64,000 nucleotides of DNA from Kluyveromyces lactis (Eukaryota; Ascomycota; Saccharomycetes; Saccharomycetales; Saccharomycetaceae): positions 1,488,001 through 1,552,000 of the forward strand of contig NC_006041.1 in NCBI RefSeq assembly GCF_000002515.2. The letters run 5' to 3'. The notes under the pieces are model-generated. The model was not told the origin of the DNA, ran no database searches, and saw nothing but the letters and a program-made list of their open reading frames with translations. Of this stretch, positions 9,052-20,433 are shown piece after piece (within the stretch, counting starts at the first letter, position 1; every line of letters starts with the position of its first letter). The position numbers and the translations under genes are program-made.

Positions 9052-10622
9052 ATGTGAACTACACACACAGGCACGGATACACCGTACGTTATTTGACAAA
9101 ACCGCACGTCTTTCCTGTTCCACGGTACGCTCATTTCGCAAGATCCAGCGATTTTGCTGATTATCATGGTGCCTTCCTTGGTCTTGCCTTGAACTCTTGC
9201 CTGCCTTGCCTTGCCTGTGACAAATCAAATGACGTCAGCAGAGATCACATATCGAGACCAAACATTAATATTAACATCTAAACTACAAAATAGTAGAAAT
9301 CAAACATGAAGAGAGCAACCAGTCACATGCAATAGGTAAGGTTCTTGATCTGGACTTATCAATGTCAATTGCAATCATTGTTGCTTACACCAGTCGCCTG
9401 TTCAGCTTCCTACAGCTTTTCCACATGCAGAGCGCAGCTCCCTGTGTTCGGAGAGAGACCTCATTTCTTCTTTCTTCCTCACTGGGCTCGGAATTTTCCC
9501 TCACAAAATACTTGGAAGACTGCGTAGCATTTTTATTTTAAAATGGCAAATAGCAAATAAATTTCCATACTGCACATAGTTAAAGATAAAGCAAGCCCGA
9601 TGATGTCTGTAATGTGTGTTACGTTTGAGTGTTGCTACTCTACATGGATCGAAAAACGGCTTTGCTCTGGTTACCGTTGTAATAAATAGAAAAAATTCGT
9701 CAAGGAAAGGAGTGGGGTCTGAACCGGCGAGTGCTGCAAGTTCGTAACGTGCTGGATAGTAGTGTTACGTCGTCGACGGAAACATGAAGCATGAAGGATG
9801 AAGCAAGGACGAGGCTAACACTACATAACCTTTTAAGGGTTCGTCAATCCATTCACTATTAACTGTCTGGATTGTGTTATATTCACATCCGTACCAAAAA
9901 TACAATATTGGTATAAGTAGGTCAGATGAGTAGCTAGTATTATATAAATACGACCGGCTTTTTCTTTTCATTCCTTTGCTTATTTCACCCGTGGGTTCAA
10001 TAATATTCTCTTGCGTTTTTTGTACCGATAGGCACCATCACCCTCGTCTGCTTATACACTTGATTGTTAAACTGATTCTATCATAATAGTTTACTTATTA
10101 TTACTTTTCACGATTAATCCTAAGGTCTAGTCAGAGTTCTAGCCTCAACCAGGAAATAAAGTCAGTTTTATCAACTCTAATAAAGCAAGGTCAACTGGAT
10201 AAGAAGCTACACCCTCATCGTCATAACTTATCCTGTTGCCATCCCAACAAAAGTGATTTTTCGAGCATTCTATTCTTATATTCTTCTTCTATTTCGTCAT
10301 CATAGTCATTTTCTCCCGCAGTAGAAAGATCGAGCAAGACCTGAATTTTTTTTTTTTTTTCAAGGTTTTCTCTATTTTGATATTTTGACGTTACTTTACT
10401 TCTTCCTAGTTTCCCTTCCTGCGATTACAAATCATCGACCGGATCAAGAACCCTAAATTTAGTTAAAGAATTTTGTGGTGTCGATAATATCATCAGTGGC
10501 CTTGGTTATCAATATTCATAAAGCTTAATCGATACGAATATTGTGATACTGTCTGTCTCTGTGATTTTTAGGCTTTTTCTAACGCACTTATTGGAAGAAA
10601 AAGTATACTCACAGGATAAGAG
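9052..10622. promoter_or_regulatory. Long upstream region of CIN5/YAP6 homologue
   Basis: This 1.57-kb gap is unusually long for this genome. It contains a palindromic ATF/CREB site TGACGTCA at 9230-9237, preceded by a quasi-tandem CTTGCC/CCTTG-rich stretch (about 9176-9217). Several TTACGT-containing words occur (near 9620 and 9765), and a T14 run lies at about 10347-10360. Small open frames in it are not convincing. It is most simply read as an extended, highly regulated promoter and 5' leader. Confidence 0.5.
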
Positions 10623-12149
10623 ATGTCGATGAATAACTCGCAGTCATCGTTGTTGAATTTGGCCAGTTTGGTCCAAGAAGAGTCTAACAATAGTGGATCC
10701 GGAAATGTGGAAAACGGTACTAGGAGCTCCGTCAGTAATACCGGGTCTAATTTCTCTAATACTCCAAGAGCCATGCAAGATCTTTCATTGCCTCAGTTGA
10801 ACTACAATAGTAGCGGCGGAACCAGCAACACCGGTACTAACTTGAAAAATAACAATGGTAATGCCAACAACCGAAATATTAATAGCAGTCATCATCATAA
10901 TAATAATAATATCAATAATAACAACAATGACGGTAATAATACCGATGCACTTAATGATAGTGATAGGAATTCTGCCACTGAAGGGAGTATTAGTTCTGGG
11001 AACGACGCTTCTAGCAACGATAATAGGGATCTCAGTGTTGGTTCAGGATCCACAGCGAACCAGAAAGAAAATATGAACGGTAAGACCAACAATGAAAATG
11101 GCAATACACTCGATCAAGAAGATAATGGTGAACTCAACGATGAAGATGTCGAGGATAGGATACGTGACACTGCGAATTCAACAGGTAGGAGCACACCCGG
11201 TTTCATGCAATATCCTAAAAGTACCATGTCGACTGCGTCGTTACAGCGTATGAATATTCCGGTCCCGGGAATCGATATGCCCTTGGTAACAGGGGATAAC
11301 TCGCCTCAACTTTCACCTATGAATATGAACAACCTGAATAACATGAATTTAGGGAACCACCATAGTTTAGGTAAGATTGGTGCTTCACCACTTGTGAACT
11401 CAACGCTTGGGAACTCCACTACGCCCTCTGTGACCACTACCCCGGTCGGGGCAGAACTAGGCGGTACTGGTCGTATCAACACGAATGGTTCTGGTAACGG
11501 TACGTTGATGGGCATGCAGATGCCTATGATGTTGAACAGCGGGTCTGATTCCAATACCAATCCAAATGCGAACGCTAAACTTACAAATAATTCCAATGGC
11601 GGCGGCGGTGTCATGTACAACGGCGGTATACCGGGTCTAAATAACATGCCAAACACGGCTTCTCAAAGAATGATGAACATGAAATCCGACCTTACGGATC
11701 TCCCAATGAACCCACCTAATAGTAATAATACCACAACCTCCACCAATACTATCAACGGTACCACGGGTATCAACTCTTCCACGACAAACGCAACAGGTAA
11801 CCAGTCGTCACAGACATCAGGTTCAAACCCGGCGTCGCTACTACAAAACTCCACGACATTGGCTACTTCGACGTTACCTACAATCACAATGATAAATGAC
11901 GGCGAACGTCTAAATACCGAAGGAGAATTAATTGGAAAGTCGGGAAAAGCATTGCGCAACACCAAGCGTGCTGCCCAGAACAGGAACGCTCAGAGAGCAT
12001 TCAGACAGAGAAGAGAGAAATATATCAAGGATCTTGAATTCAAGGCAAGAGACTACAACAGAATAGCAGCAGAACTTGAAACTTACAAGGCAGAAAACAG
12101 AATGCTCAAGTTCCAACTAGGTCAGTACCAGCAAAAGATAAACCTTTGA
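10623..12149 (+). CDS. CIN5: Yap-family bZIP stress transcription factor (Cin5/Yap6 homologue)
   Basis: This 508-residue protein has a C-terminal bZIP (about residues 440-505). The basic region NTKRAAQNRNAQRAFRQRRE carries the fungal Yap/Pap1 hallmark residues (QNR.AQRAFR), and a leucine zipper follows (LEFKARDYNRIAAELETYK and beyond). The first 430 residues are low-complexity, rich in Asn, Ser, Thr and Gly, with poly-Asn and Gly/Met-rich tracts and no recognisable cysteine-rich redox domain. That fits Cin5 (Yap4)/Yap6 rather than Yap1. These factors act in osmotic and drug-stress responses. Position next to HSP78 on one side (YDR258C) and DFG16 on the other (YOR030W) means it is the unduplicated ancestor of S. 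cerevisiae CIN5 (YOR028C) and YAP6 (YDR259C). Confidence 0.9.
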   Translation: MSMNNSQSSLLNLASLVQEESNNSGSGNVENGTRSSVSNTGSNFSNTPRAMQDLSLPQLNYNSSGGTSNTGTNLKNNNGNANNRNINSSHHHNNNNINNNNNDGNNTDALNDSDRNSATEGSISSGNDASSNDNRDLSVGSGSTANQKENMNGKTNNENGNTLDQEDNGELNDEDVEDRIRDTANSTGRSTPGFMQYPKSTMSTASLQRMNIPVPGIDMPLVTGDNSPQLSPMNMNNLNNMNLGNHHSLGKIGASPLVNSTLGNSTTPSVTTTPVGAELGGTGRINTNGSGNGTLMGMQMPMMLNSGSDSNTNPNANAKLTNNSNGGGGVMYNGGIPGLNNMPNTASQRMMNMKSDLTDLPMNPPNSNNTTTSTNTINGTTGINSSTTNATGNQSSQTSGSNPASLLQNSTTLATSTLPTITMINDGERLNTEGELIGKSGKALRNTKRAAQNRNAQRAFRQRREKYIKDLEFKARDYNRIAAELETYKAENRMLKFQLGQYQQKINL

Positions 12150-12699
12150 TGAATCACTGCACCATCGCTCTTAGTTCTAATGTAAATCTTGTTTGACAAT
12201 AATTAACTCTTAACGCATACACGCATTCCCAATCACAGTTCTCACATCCGCAGTTTTTTCCCTTACGTATCACTTTTTAGTAAGTAATTGACCTGACTTC
12301 CTACAAGACATTCCAATTTCTATATTCAAACCTTTTCTCCGTTCCTGCTTGGTACTTTGCTTGTCCATAGTGAACACAAGATCCATATAACTCCCTGCTT
12401 TAGTTCCTAATCACGTGCCAAAATTGAACGTCATGTGACCAAAATTCCATGTTTTTCCAGAATTCGGGAGAAAACAACAGAAAGACCTCGGCGGTTGAGA
12501 CATTTCGAAGTATATAAGAACAAGGGAGAATTCAGAAAAACAACAACAGTAAAGCTCAGCAAGAGGCATACAGTCAGATCAACCACTGATTCAGTTACGT
12601 TTGGTCAGATTGTTTATTAATAGCAGCCTTATTCAAACAACTACACAGTTTGCAGGTGAAATAGTGAATCAAGAAATTACAATCAGAGTGGATTAAATA
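12150..12699. promoter_or_regulatory. CIN5-HSP78 spacer with heat-shock element
   Basis: The 550-bp spacer holds the HSP78 promoter. A heat-shock element matching TTCnnGAAnn...nnGAA lies at 12455-12472 (units TTC, GAA, imperfect CGG, GAA), and another GAATTCAGAA cluster lies near 12529-12538. A CACGTG E-box (12412-12417) and a CATGTGAC word shortly after resemble Cbf1-type sites. No gene is seen. Confidence 0.6.
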
Positions 12700-15177
12700 A
12701 TGCTAAGGTCTGCTGAAAATTTGAATCGTAAGCTAAGTCGGACGTCGCTATTAAAGAACGTTAAAATATATCAACCTAGTATATCTGATGTTGAACTTGG
12801 ATGTACGTGCCGGTCTTTTAGCAGTTTGGTTCAAAAACCAAACCAAACTACAGTTGGAATAAGCCGGGGTAATAAAGTTATATCTGGTTTAAATATTGGT
12901 GCTAGAAGGCCCAATATAAGTAGTATACCGCCCATTTCTACTGCATTCAATGTCGCTTCTGTTCGTAGCTATGCTAAGAATTATAATTTAAATTTGAATA
13001 AAGATCAGGAGGGTGGAGAATCAGCTTTACAACAGTTCGGTACGAATTTAACGGAGTTGGCTAAACAGGGGAAATTAGACCCAGTGATTGGTCGTGATCA
13101 GGAAATATCGAGAGCTATCCAAATTCTTTCGCGTAGAACCAAGAACAATCCAGTGTTGATCGGTAGAGCCGGTGTCGGTAAGACTGCGTTGATTGATGGT
13201 TTAGCTCAAAGAATTGTTGCCAATGAAGTGCCAGAATCTTTGAAAGACAAAGACTTATACGCTTTGGATTTAAGTTCATTGGTCGCTGGTGCTAAGTACC
13301 GTGGTGAATTCGAGGAAAGGTTGAAGAACGTTTTGGATGAAATTGATAAGTCCAATGGTAAGATCATTGTTTTCATCGATGAAGTTCACATGTTACTAGG
13401 CTTGGGTAAGACAGATGGCTCTATGGATGCTTCGAATATCTTGAAACCGCGTTTGGCAAGAGGGTTACGTTGTATCAGTGCTACCACATTGGATGAATTC
13501 AAAATCATTGAAAAAGACCCTGCCTTGACCAGAAGATTTCAGCCTATCATCTTGAATGAACCTTCTGTTCATGATACAATCTCAATCTTGAGAGGTCTAA
13601 AGGAAAAGTATGAAGTGCACCACGGTGTAAGAATCACAGATTCAGCCTTAGTTTCCGCTGCTGTGCTATCCAACAGATACATTAACGACCGTTTCCTCCC
13701 AGATAAAGCTATTGATTTGGTCGATGAAGCATGTGCTGTTTTACGTTTGCAACACGAGTCAAAGCCTGACTCCATTCAAGCAATTGATCGGGCTGTTATG
13801 ACAATGCAAATTGAATTAGAATCCTTGAAGAAAGAAACTGATCCCGTTTCTGTTGAAAGAAGAGAGGAACTTGAAAAGGATTTGGAAGTGAAGAAGAAAG
13901 AATTGGAGAGGTTGACTGAAATTTGGGAAACCGAAAAATCTGAATTGGATTCCATCAAGACTGCCAAGGAAGATTTAGATAAGTTGAGAACCGAATTGGA
14001 TATTTGTCAAAGAGAAGGTGATTATGCCAAGGCTTCTGAACTAAGATATGCCAAGATCCCTGAATTGGAAAGAAAAGTAGCACTGAACAGCAAGAAGGAT
14101 ACTGAAAACAACTTGTTACATGACTCTGTTACCTCTGATGACATTTCTAAAGTCATTGCCAAGATGACAGGTATTCCAATGGAAACCGTTTTGAAAGGTG
14201 ATAAGGACAGATTACTATATATGCAGAATTCATTAAGAGAAAGAGTTGTTGGTCAAGATGAAGCAATCGATGCTATAAGTGACGCAGTGCGTTTACAAAG
14301 AGCTGGATTGACCAGTGAAAAGAGACCTATTGCTAGTTTCATGTTTTTGGGACCTACTGGTACCGGTAAGACAGAATTAACTAAAGCTTTGGCAGAGTTT
14401 TTGTTTGATGATGAATCTAACGTTATCAGATTTGATATGTCTGAATTCCAGGAGAAACATACAGTATCAAGATTAATCGGTGCACCTCCCGGTTATGTGT
14501 TAAGTGAAAGCGGTGGTCAGTTAACTGAAGCCGTGAGACGTAAGCCATATGCTGTTGTATTATTTGATGAATTCGAAAAGGCTCATCCAGATGTTTGTAA
14601 AGTCTTATTGCAAGTATTGGATGAAGGTAAACTAACAGATTCTCAAGGTCACCAAGTTGATTTCCGTAACACCATTGTTGTTATGACATCGAACATCGGC
14701 CAAGACATTTTGCTGCATGATACCGAATTAGGTGATGATGGTAAGGTTAGCAAGAAGACTAAGAGAAGCGTAATTGAAGCTGTTAAAAAGAACTATCCTC
14801 CAGAATTTGTCAATCGTATTGATGATTTGATTGTCTTTAACAGACTATCAAAAGAAGTTCTCCGTTCAATCGTCGATATTAGACTCAAGGAAATTCAAGA
14901 AAGATTGAACGACAAGCGTATGACCCTAAATCTAACTGACGAAGCTAAGGATTGGTTAACTGAAAGAGGTTATGACCCATTGTACGGTGCTAGACCTTTG
15001 AACAGATTGATCCATAAACAAATCCTAAATCCAATGGCTATTCAATTGCTAAGGGGTCAATTGAGACACGAGGAGACTGTAAATGTGGTTATTGAAGATA
15101 GCAAGTTAGTGGTTAAACCAAACCACGATCCCGAATCAAGTGAACTCGGAAATGACAAGCAAGCTGATGTTGAGTAA
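12700..15177 (+). CDS. HSP78: Mitochondrial ClpB/Hsp104-family disaggregase
   Basis: This 825-residue protein has a basic, Ser/Arg-rich N-terminal extension (about 1-95) consistent with a mitochondrial presequence. Two AAA+ modules follow. Module 1 has Walker A GRAGVGKT at about 154 and Walker B IVFIDEVH at about 222-229. Module 2 has Walker A GPTGTGKT at about 550 and Walker [12 protein letters not shown] at about 619. Between them lies a long coiled-coil M-domain (about 360-480). The N-terminal Clp domain of bacterial ClpB is absent, as in S. cerevisiae Hsp78 (YDR258C). It acts with mitochondrial Hsp70 to resolubilise proteins in the matrix. A heat-shock element about 230-245 bp upstream agrees with heat induction. 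Confidence 0.96.
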   Translation: MLRSAENLNRKLSRTSLLKNVKIYQPSISDVELGCTCRSFSSLVQKPNQTTVGISRGNKVISGLNIGARRPNISSIPPISTAFNVASVRSYAKNYNLNLNKDQEGGESALQQFGTNLTELAKQGKLDPVIGRDQEISRAIQILSRRTKNNPVLIGRAGVGKTALIDGLAQRIVANEVPESLKDKDLYALDLSSLVAGAKYRGEFEERLKNVLDEIDKSNGKIIVFIDEVHMLLGLGKTDGSMDASNILKPRLARGLRCISATTLDEFKIIEKDPALTRRFQPIILNEPSVHDTISILRGLKEKYEVHHGVRITDSALVSAAVLSNRYINDRFLPDKAIDLVDEACAVLRLQHESKPDSIQAIDRAVMTMQIELESLKKETDPVSVERREELEKDLEVKKKELERLTEIWETEKSELDSIKTAKEDLDKLRTELDICQREGDYAKASELRYAKIPELERKVALNSKKDTENNLLHDSVTSDDISKVIAKMTGIPMETVLKGDKDRLLYMQNSLRERVVGQDEAIDAISDAVRLQRAGLTSEKRPIASFMFLGPTGTGKTELTKALAEFLFDDESNVIRFDMSEFQEKHTVSRLIGAPPGYVLSESGGQLTEAVRRKPYAVVLFDEFEKAHPDVCKVLLQVLDEGKLTDSQGHQVDFRNTIVVMTSNIGQDILLHDTELGDDGKVSKKTKRSVIEAVKKNYPPEFVNRIDDLIVFNRLSKEVLRSIVDIRLKEIQERLNDKRMTLNLTDEAKDWLTERGYDPLYGARPLNRLIHKQILNPMAIQLLRGQLRHEETVNVVIEDSKLVVKPNHDPESSELGNDKQADVE

Positions 15178-15509
15178 ATCTCGTTGAACACCCGCAATTG
15201 CTAACTCTCCAGCGTAATGATCGATATTCTTGACTTTCTGTGCGTTTCCACTGAATTCCTAAATTATGCACCCTTGTTAGACCGCCCCGGTAGTAATTCG
15301 ATAATAATATTACGGACTGCTTTATGGCCAAATATTAAACTTTTATACATGTAAATACGTACCAAGATGATGCAATCAATATATGAGACATGGACTTTTA
15401 GGCAAGGTCAGCTCAATTGACCTCTTTACTTTTGATGGCGGCTAGAAGATATAAAGCCAAATGTGATTAACTATGCCTATGAATATTATATATTAGTTAC
15501 AAATTGCGA
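15178..15509. other. Convergent 3' spacer HSP78 / LAM gene; synteny junction
   Basis: This is a 332-bp convergent spacer. HSP78 belongs to the YDR258C/YOR028C ancestral block and the next gene to the YDR326C/YHR080C block, so a rearrangement breakpoint relative to S. cerevisiae falls here. I see no repeat, tRNA or mobile element at the junction. Confidence 0.5.
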
Positions 15510-18500
15510 TTAAGTCGAGTTATCGGTTAAATTTGCTTTTTCTTTTAGCTTCATTAATTGTAACTCAGTTAATCTGATAACCTCTTTTAAATTTTGCTTC
15601 TTATGTTCCACAGCTTTGTTTAAAGGAATAGTACTGTTTATATTGTAATTGACATCTAAATTCGGTCCAGATTTTTTGTTTAGTTCCGAGCCGCTGTGTG
15701 AATCAATCCAATTCCATAGATCATATTCAGAATCAGAATAAAGTTTACTGAATGGCTTATTTTTATTACCACGCCTATTCCTTCCATAATACGTTTCCAT
15801 GGCAGGCAGAACATAGTACTCCTCCCCGTCCATAACAATTGTACTGGGACTAACGAAATGAGGCGATGGGCTTCTGTGGAATAAACTCGAACAGAGTCTA
15901 GGGACAAATATGATTAGTATAAGCAGCACTACAGCAGCAGCAGCAAGAATAATAGGAGGTAAGTCAGCAACTAGATCCTTAACAATACCATATATTTCTT
16001 GGACAGTTGCATATAATCCGCCATTCTGTACTTCTGGTTGTTCCCTTGACTTTGATATGGTTTTCCTCTTTGACCTGGATCTTTCAGTTTTCCTTCTAGA
16101 TATCGTTGGTCTTCTTTTCGTTGTTGACGACGCAGAAGAAAGAATGTCTTTTATTTCAGCTACCATATCCTGAACGCTAGCTTTCTGTCCGTTTATAGAT
16201 CCTTTTTGTATAGCCGATTTGATCCAACTTTTCCCAGTCCATTCAATGTTCGTTGCTGCTAAGACATTGGTGGTGTTTTTTTCTCCCCAGGAGAAGTAGA
16301 ATTTGGTATGCACTTCGAATGAATTACCAGATGGGATTTCTGGTGTCTTTGATATTTGTTCAAGTACCATACACGTGTTAACATCATCAGATTCAATCTT
16401 CTCTTCGATGTAACACTTTGCTTGCTTTGGACCAATTGATCCTGGTAGCGGCTTGACGTATGTGTACTTTCTAGTCTTATTCTGAAATGGTGGGATATCA
16501 GATATTTCAATATTCTTTTGCCTTTCCAATATTCTCTTCATGTATGAGGTATCATCTCCGCATATTAATTGGAAGATGGTACCAACAGGAGACTTGAAAC
16601 TTATTTTATCGTCAATAATTTCATAGCCGCTTGATTTTTCAAAAGTGCATTCGGTTGGTTCGTGTTCCTTAGGTCCCAAACATGGTAGTGAAGATAAAAC
16701 CTCTTCAATATCCTTTCTGTTATCTGGGGAGCTGCTCTTACCTTTGTTTTCCTCGATGATGTCTTCAAGTTCCTCGAAAAGAATTTTCGTAGAAGATTTT
16801 ATTCCGTCAAAGGTTCCCTTTTCAACAGCCGCTTTGATCCAACTCTTAGCAGACCAGTCCACGTAAGTATACACTTTCACCTTGGTTGAATTGTCATCAG
16901 CCCAACAGAATAAGAATATTGTTTTAACAACGAAGGAATTACCCGAAGGTATATCGGGAGTTTTCGAGACTTGTGTGACCTGCACGTAATTTTTGAGATC
17001 TAACTTGTCGATTGATTCAGTAATCTCACAGCGAGTTTTACTTGGACCTATACTACCGGAAATTGGTTTAGTGTACACGTATTCTCTTTTTTTGGATTGG
17101 ATTATTTCATTAAATTTGGAGATATCATAGTTGCCTTGAGCTTTTAATATTCGATCAAAGTATTGGACATCTGAGCCATAGAGTATATTTATCACTGTAC
17201 CAAGAGGGGCGTTCAAAATGGTCTCCCCCATTTCTCGTTCATTTTCTTTTGGCGTGTAGTCGGGAGTAGTCGGCTCATGTTTCGAAGGACCCAACTGTGC
17301 TGAGCTTTGAGAATTTGAACTTTTGGAAAGTCCTGAGGGTCTTGCCTCGTCAGACACGCTATTTGTGCTTTCCTCAGAGCTACTTGTCATATCATCTGGA
17401 TTTATGTCATCGGTATCGTCGTCATCGTACGAATCACTTTCATCACGGTTACCATAGGAATCAGTGATAGATGTGGAAGTCCGGTCGTTAGTCTGAACAT
17501 CCTCATCATCGTAATCCATGCTTGAAGCTTCACTATCAAGAGTCAGATTCTCATCATTCATCAGATCGGCAGATCCCATAGTACCTCGTTTAGGCTTGAA
17601 GTTTTTATTGATTATTGTTTGATTCCATATATCCATAATTTGATCAAATGTACTGTCCCTTGATATGAAAGATGCAAACAGGAACTTGTCATGTAAGGTT
17701 TGTATCGATATGGCATTAGGAAATAATACGGCAGTGTTCTTTTGTTCGATCTGAACTATCTCTTTGAATGGAACTACAACAGTCTTCATCCATCCCAAAA
17801 TATTCGAGTAAAAGCAAATGTGTCTATCAGATATGTATAACCTACCTTGAATGAGAATATCTTTTGATAAAGCACAACTGTAATCCGCTATTAATCTTTC
17901 AATTGGAGATACTACGGTGTCTTTAAAGATTGTATGGAAATCTGTATTACGCTTAGCACTTGCATATTCAATGCCTTGAAGTTCTGGTTCTTCAGTTTTT
18001 CTCTTTATTGGAATGTCCGAAGTTGACAGGCGTGTTGGTCCTCCAGGTGGTTGAACAATATCACTGGTCTTGGATATGCTACTCGCTCTTGTCATGTTTC
18101 TGCCCGAAAATGAATTTCTTAGGGGTGCTGTAAATAATTTCGTAGCTGCAGCAGGCGACAATGATCTCATAGTTAAATCTCTCAACACTTCGGGGCGTCT
18201 TGACCTACCGTTCCTCGGCCTAGTTTTTTCGAATGAAGGACTGGCAGAATTTGTATTGCTGTCCGTATTTGCATCATCATTAGGCATTGAGAGTGGGGAC
18301 GGAGACGATACCGGTCGATCTGGTTGGTCTGTGGTAATCAGCACACTTGGTGTATGAAAGCCGGTGGACTTGAGATCATCTTTGTCCTTTTCAATGGCAT
18401 CTAAAGTTAGATTTCCCCTCCCAAAGGTCGAAATTGGGGGGGCATTATCTTGCTTTACTGATGTAAATTTGACTTTATCCATGAAAGTTCCCACAGAACC

Positions 18501-19520
18501 AATATCATCACTGTTATTACCATCTTGATCGCTATCATCGTATAACGGCACGGTAGAAGACGGATTAGTCATTTGTTGAGAAATGGAAGATGTAGAGGAG
18601 TCGCTGGTATTAAGGGTGTCTAGTGTCGTCGCCTTCTTCAGTAAATAATCATTATTCGAGCTGGGAGCAAGAAGGAAGTCTAAATGATTCAGAAATGAGC
18701 CTGTATGGTTGTATGGATCATTACTTGTATCTGTACCACCAATACCAGAAGTCAGCAACTGAGTTCTATCTCCATTGGACGGTTCATCGTAAAGGCTGCT
18801 ACTACTCTTCAGTGAACTTTTGGGTATCAAATGGTTAGCAGCGTTATGTGCAGCCGATATTAGCGATGAAAAGAGGCCGGAATCAGATTCGTCTGGCTTA
18901 CTCTTTACGGGAGTCGCACTATCACTTTTCGAAGACTTGAATTTGGTGAACAGAGTCGTTGATGGTACGTCAGATAGAGAAGCCTTGCTATCGCTTACCC
19001 GTAACCTCGAACCCAATGGATCAGTGTTCTCTTCCCTTGTCATTGCAGTTTGATTGAAACCCTCAGTGGAAGACGTATCATTTCCTGCATTTAATGAATT
19101 CTTTCTCGGAAGCCTCGACAATGATGTAGAAATCCTCAGCGACCTCGATCTTGACTTTTCGCCAGACTGTCTGCTACTACGAATCTTGATGCTTTGGATA
19201 CCTGAACCCGTGCTTGAAACATTGTTCTTATCAGAGGCATGATTCGCAGATCCTGCTTTATGGTCACTCCCATCCATCAAATACACCTTATCATAGCTCG
19301 AATTCGACGATAATGCAGATGCATCATCATTGACATTGGGTTTCAGACTCGTAGACCGTAGCACACGTGTATTGCCCTGAGACTTTGGTTGACTCTTGTC
19401 CTTATCCTTTTTCTTTTCCTTGTTCTTCTTCTTGCGTTTGTTTAAATTTAGCAACGAACTAGTATTCCCGCTTAGCGATCTTAGTCTGGATTTGGTCTCC
19501 TCACCAATGGTCAACGTCAT
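15510..19520 (-). CDS. LAM4: LAM-family sterol transfer protein at ER contact sites (Ysp2/Lam4 homologue)
   Basis: The first ATG is at 19520 (1336 residues); the preceding in-frame codon is GTG. Order of parts: a basic, Ser-rich disordered N-terminus (RKKKNKEKKKDKDK near residue 30); a GRAM/PH-like domain at about 520-640 (SKDILIQGRLYISDRHICFY); two StART-like/VASt domains at about 764-940 and 965-1150, both with the RxYxYxKPxxGSIGP motif; a transmembrane anchor at about 1185-1207; and a short C-terminus with a predicted coiled coil. Two VASt domains identify Ysp2/Lam2 or Lam4, which move sterol between plasma membrane and ER. Here the single gene is the ancestor of the pair YDR326C/YHR080C. 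Its location beside SKP1 supports this. Confidence 0.92.
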   Translation of the reverse strand: MTLTIGEETKSRLRSLSGNTSSLLNLNKRKKKNKEKKKDKDKSQPKSQGNTRVLRSTSLKPNVNDDASALSSNSSYDKVYLMDGSDHKAGSANHASDKNNVSSTGSGIQSIKIRSSRQSGEKSRSRSLRISTSLSRLPRKNSLNAGNDTSSTEGFNQTAMTREENTDPLGSRLRVSDSKASLSDVPSTTLFTKFKSSKSDSATPVKSKPDESDSGLFSSLISAAHNAANHLIPKSSLKSSSSLYDEPSNGDRTQLLTSGIGGTDTSNDPYNHTGSFLNHLDFLLAPSSNNDYLLKKATTLDTLNTSDSSTSSISQQMTNPSSTVPLYDDSDQDGNNSDDIGSVGTFMDKVKFTSVKQDNAPPISTFGRGNLTLDAIEKDKDDLKSTGFHTPSVLITTDQPDRPVSSPSPLSMPNDDANTDSNTNSASPSFEKTRPRNGRSRRPEVLRDLTMRSLSPAAATKLFTAPLRNSFSGRNMTRASSISKTSDIVQPPGGPTRLSTSDIPIKRKTEEPELQGIEYASAKRNTDFHTIFKDTVVSPIERLIADYSCALSKDILIQGRLYISDRHICFYSNILGWMKTVVVPFKEIVQIEQKNTAVLFPNAISIQTLHDKFLFASFISRDSTFDQIMDIWNQTIINKNFKPKRGTMGSADLMNDENLTLDSEASSMDYDDEDVQTNDRTSTSITDSYGNRDESDSYDDDDTDDINPDDMTSSSEESTNSVSDEARPSGLSKSSNSQSSAQLGPSKHEPTTPDYTPKENEREMGETILNAPLGTVINILYGSDVQYFDRILKAQGNYDISKFNEIIQSKKREYVYTKPISGSIGPSKTRCEITESIDKLDLKNYVQVTQVSKTPDIPSGNSFVVKTIFLFCWADDNSTKVKVYTYVDWSAKSWIKAAVEKGTFDGIKSSTKILFEELEDIIEENKGKSSSPDNRKDIEEVLSSLPCLGPKEHEPTECTFEKSSGYEIIDDKISFKSPVGTIFQLICGDDTSYMKRILERQKNIEISDIPPFQNKTRKYTYVKPLPGSIGPKQAKCYIEEKIESDDVNTCMVLEQISKTPEIPSGNSFEVHTKFYFSWGEKNTTNVLAATNIEWTGKSWIKSAIQKGSINGQKASVQDMVAEIKDILSSASSTTKRRPTISRRKTERSRSKRKTISKSREQPEVQNGGLYATVQEIYGIVKDLVADLPPIILAAAAVVLLILIIFVPRLCSSLFHRSPSPHFVSPSTIVMDGEEYYVLPAMETYYGRNRRGNKNKPFSKLYSDSEYDLWNWIDSHSGSELNKKSGPNLDVNYNINSTIPLNKAVEHKKQNLKEVIRLTELQLMKLKEKANLTDNST

Positions 19521-19884
19521 CACAATCCTACACCAAGTATACCAGTAACAAGGGTCCTATGGTGCATCTATCGATGCAGTTCTGCCTTGAATAGATAAAA
19601 CCAGAAGCAAAAAGTTTCAATTTAAGGTAGCGCGTTCTTTAAATATTATATATAGGTACAAAAATGAAAAATTATCGGTGCAGAGACAGACCTTGAAGCT
19701 ATAAATGCGATATGAAAGCGATCCCTGCGTTTGCCCATGACTCAAATTCACTACTTCAATTAAGATCCGCTTAACAAGCAAGTACTTAAATTATTGATTA
19801 CATACGGGAAATGAGGGAAATTGCTATTTTAAACTGAAGAGGATGTAGATACAGAAAGAGAAAACAACAAGAAAACTTGTAAGT
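19521..19884. promoter_or_regulatory. LAM gene promoter / SKP1 3' region
   Basis: A 364-bp spacer lies between two minus-strand genes. It holds the LAM upstream sequence, with an A/T-rich ATTATATATAGG stretch near 19645 that could be a TATA element, and the SKP1 3' end. No other feature is seen. Confidence 0.4.
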
Positions 19885-20433
19885 TTAACGGTCTTCTGCC
19901 CATTCGTTTTCACGTCTTATGGCAGCTTCTTCCTCTGGAGTGAAATCGTTAACGATATTGAAGGTCCTTCTGATTTCTTCAGGTGTTCTGCCCCTAATCA
20001 TCTCCGCAACAACTTTACATCCAGCATCCAACAATGGCTTGATATTTAGATAGTTAGCTGCTAGAATAATCTCATATAACATTTCTTGGTCCACTTTCAA
20101 GAACTCACGGTCCCATGGATCCACAGGCGCAGCTTTCCTCGAATCGTCGTCATCTTCATCGGGGAAATTGGAATCCTTGTGATGAACGGCCCATTCGATC
20201 ACTTTCTGTAATACTGACGACCTCACATTGGGCACGGGCATCACTATTTCATCGTCACCATCCTCTTCATCATCTTCGTCATCGTCAGCATCGTTATCAT
20301 CATGCAAATCGCCACTGTTAAGATCTTGCAAGTAGTTCTTTAGTAAAAGTGAGCGTTCAGCGATCTTCCTGTCAACGACAAATCTCTCTCCCTCAACACT
20401 CACTAAAACAACGTTCTGGTTTTCCTTGGACAT
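19885..20433 (-). CDS. SKP1: Skp1, SCF ubiquitin ligase and kinetochore subunit
   Basis: This 182-residue protein has a typical Skp1 BTB/POZ fold at the N-terminus ([21 protein letters not shown]). An Asp/Glu-rich insert (about 45-62) is typical of yeast Skp1. The C-terminal F-box-binding helices are conserved ([57 protein letters not shown]). Skp1 links F-box proteins to cullin Cdc53 and is part of the CBF3 complex at point centromeres. S. cerevisiae Skp1 is 194 residues; the difference lies in the acidic loop. It is flanked by LAM and PEX3 as in YDR326C-YDR329C. Confidence 0.97.
   Translation of the reverse strand: MSKENQNVVLVSVEGERFVVDRKIAERSLLLKNYLQDLNSGDLHDDNDADDDEDDEEDGDDEIVMPVPNVRSSVLQKVIEWAVHHKDSNFPDEDDDDSRKAAPVDPWDREFLKVDQEMLYEIILAANYLNIKPLLDAGCKVVAEMIRGRTPEEIRRTFNIVNDFTPEEEAAIRRENEWAEDR

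Noticed and set aside
9700-9770. tRNA-like T-arm (minus strand GGTTCAGACCCC) in the CIN5 upstream region
   Set aside because: The T-loop does not fit TTCRANY, and no acceptor, D-arm or anticodon stem could be paired.
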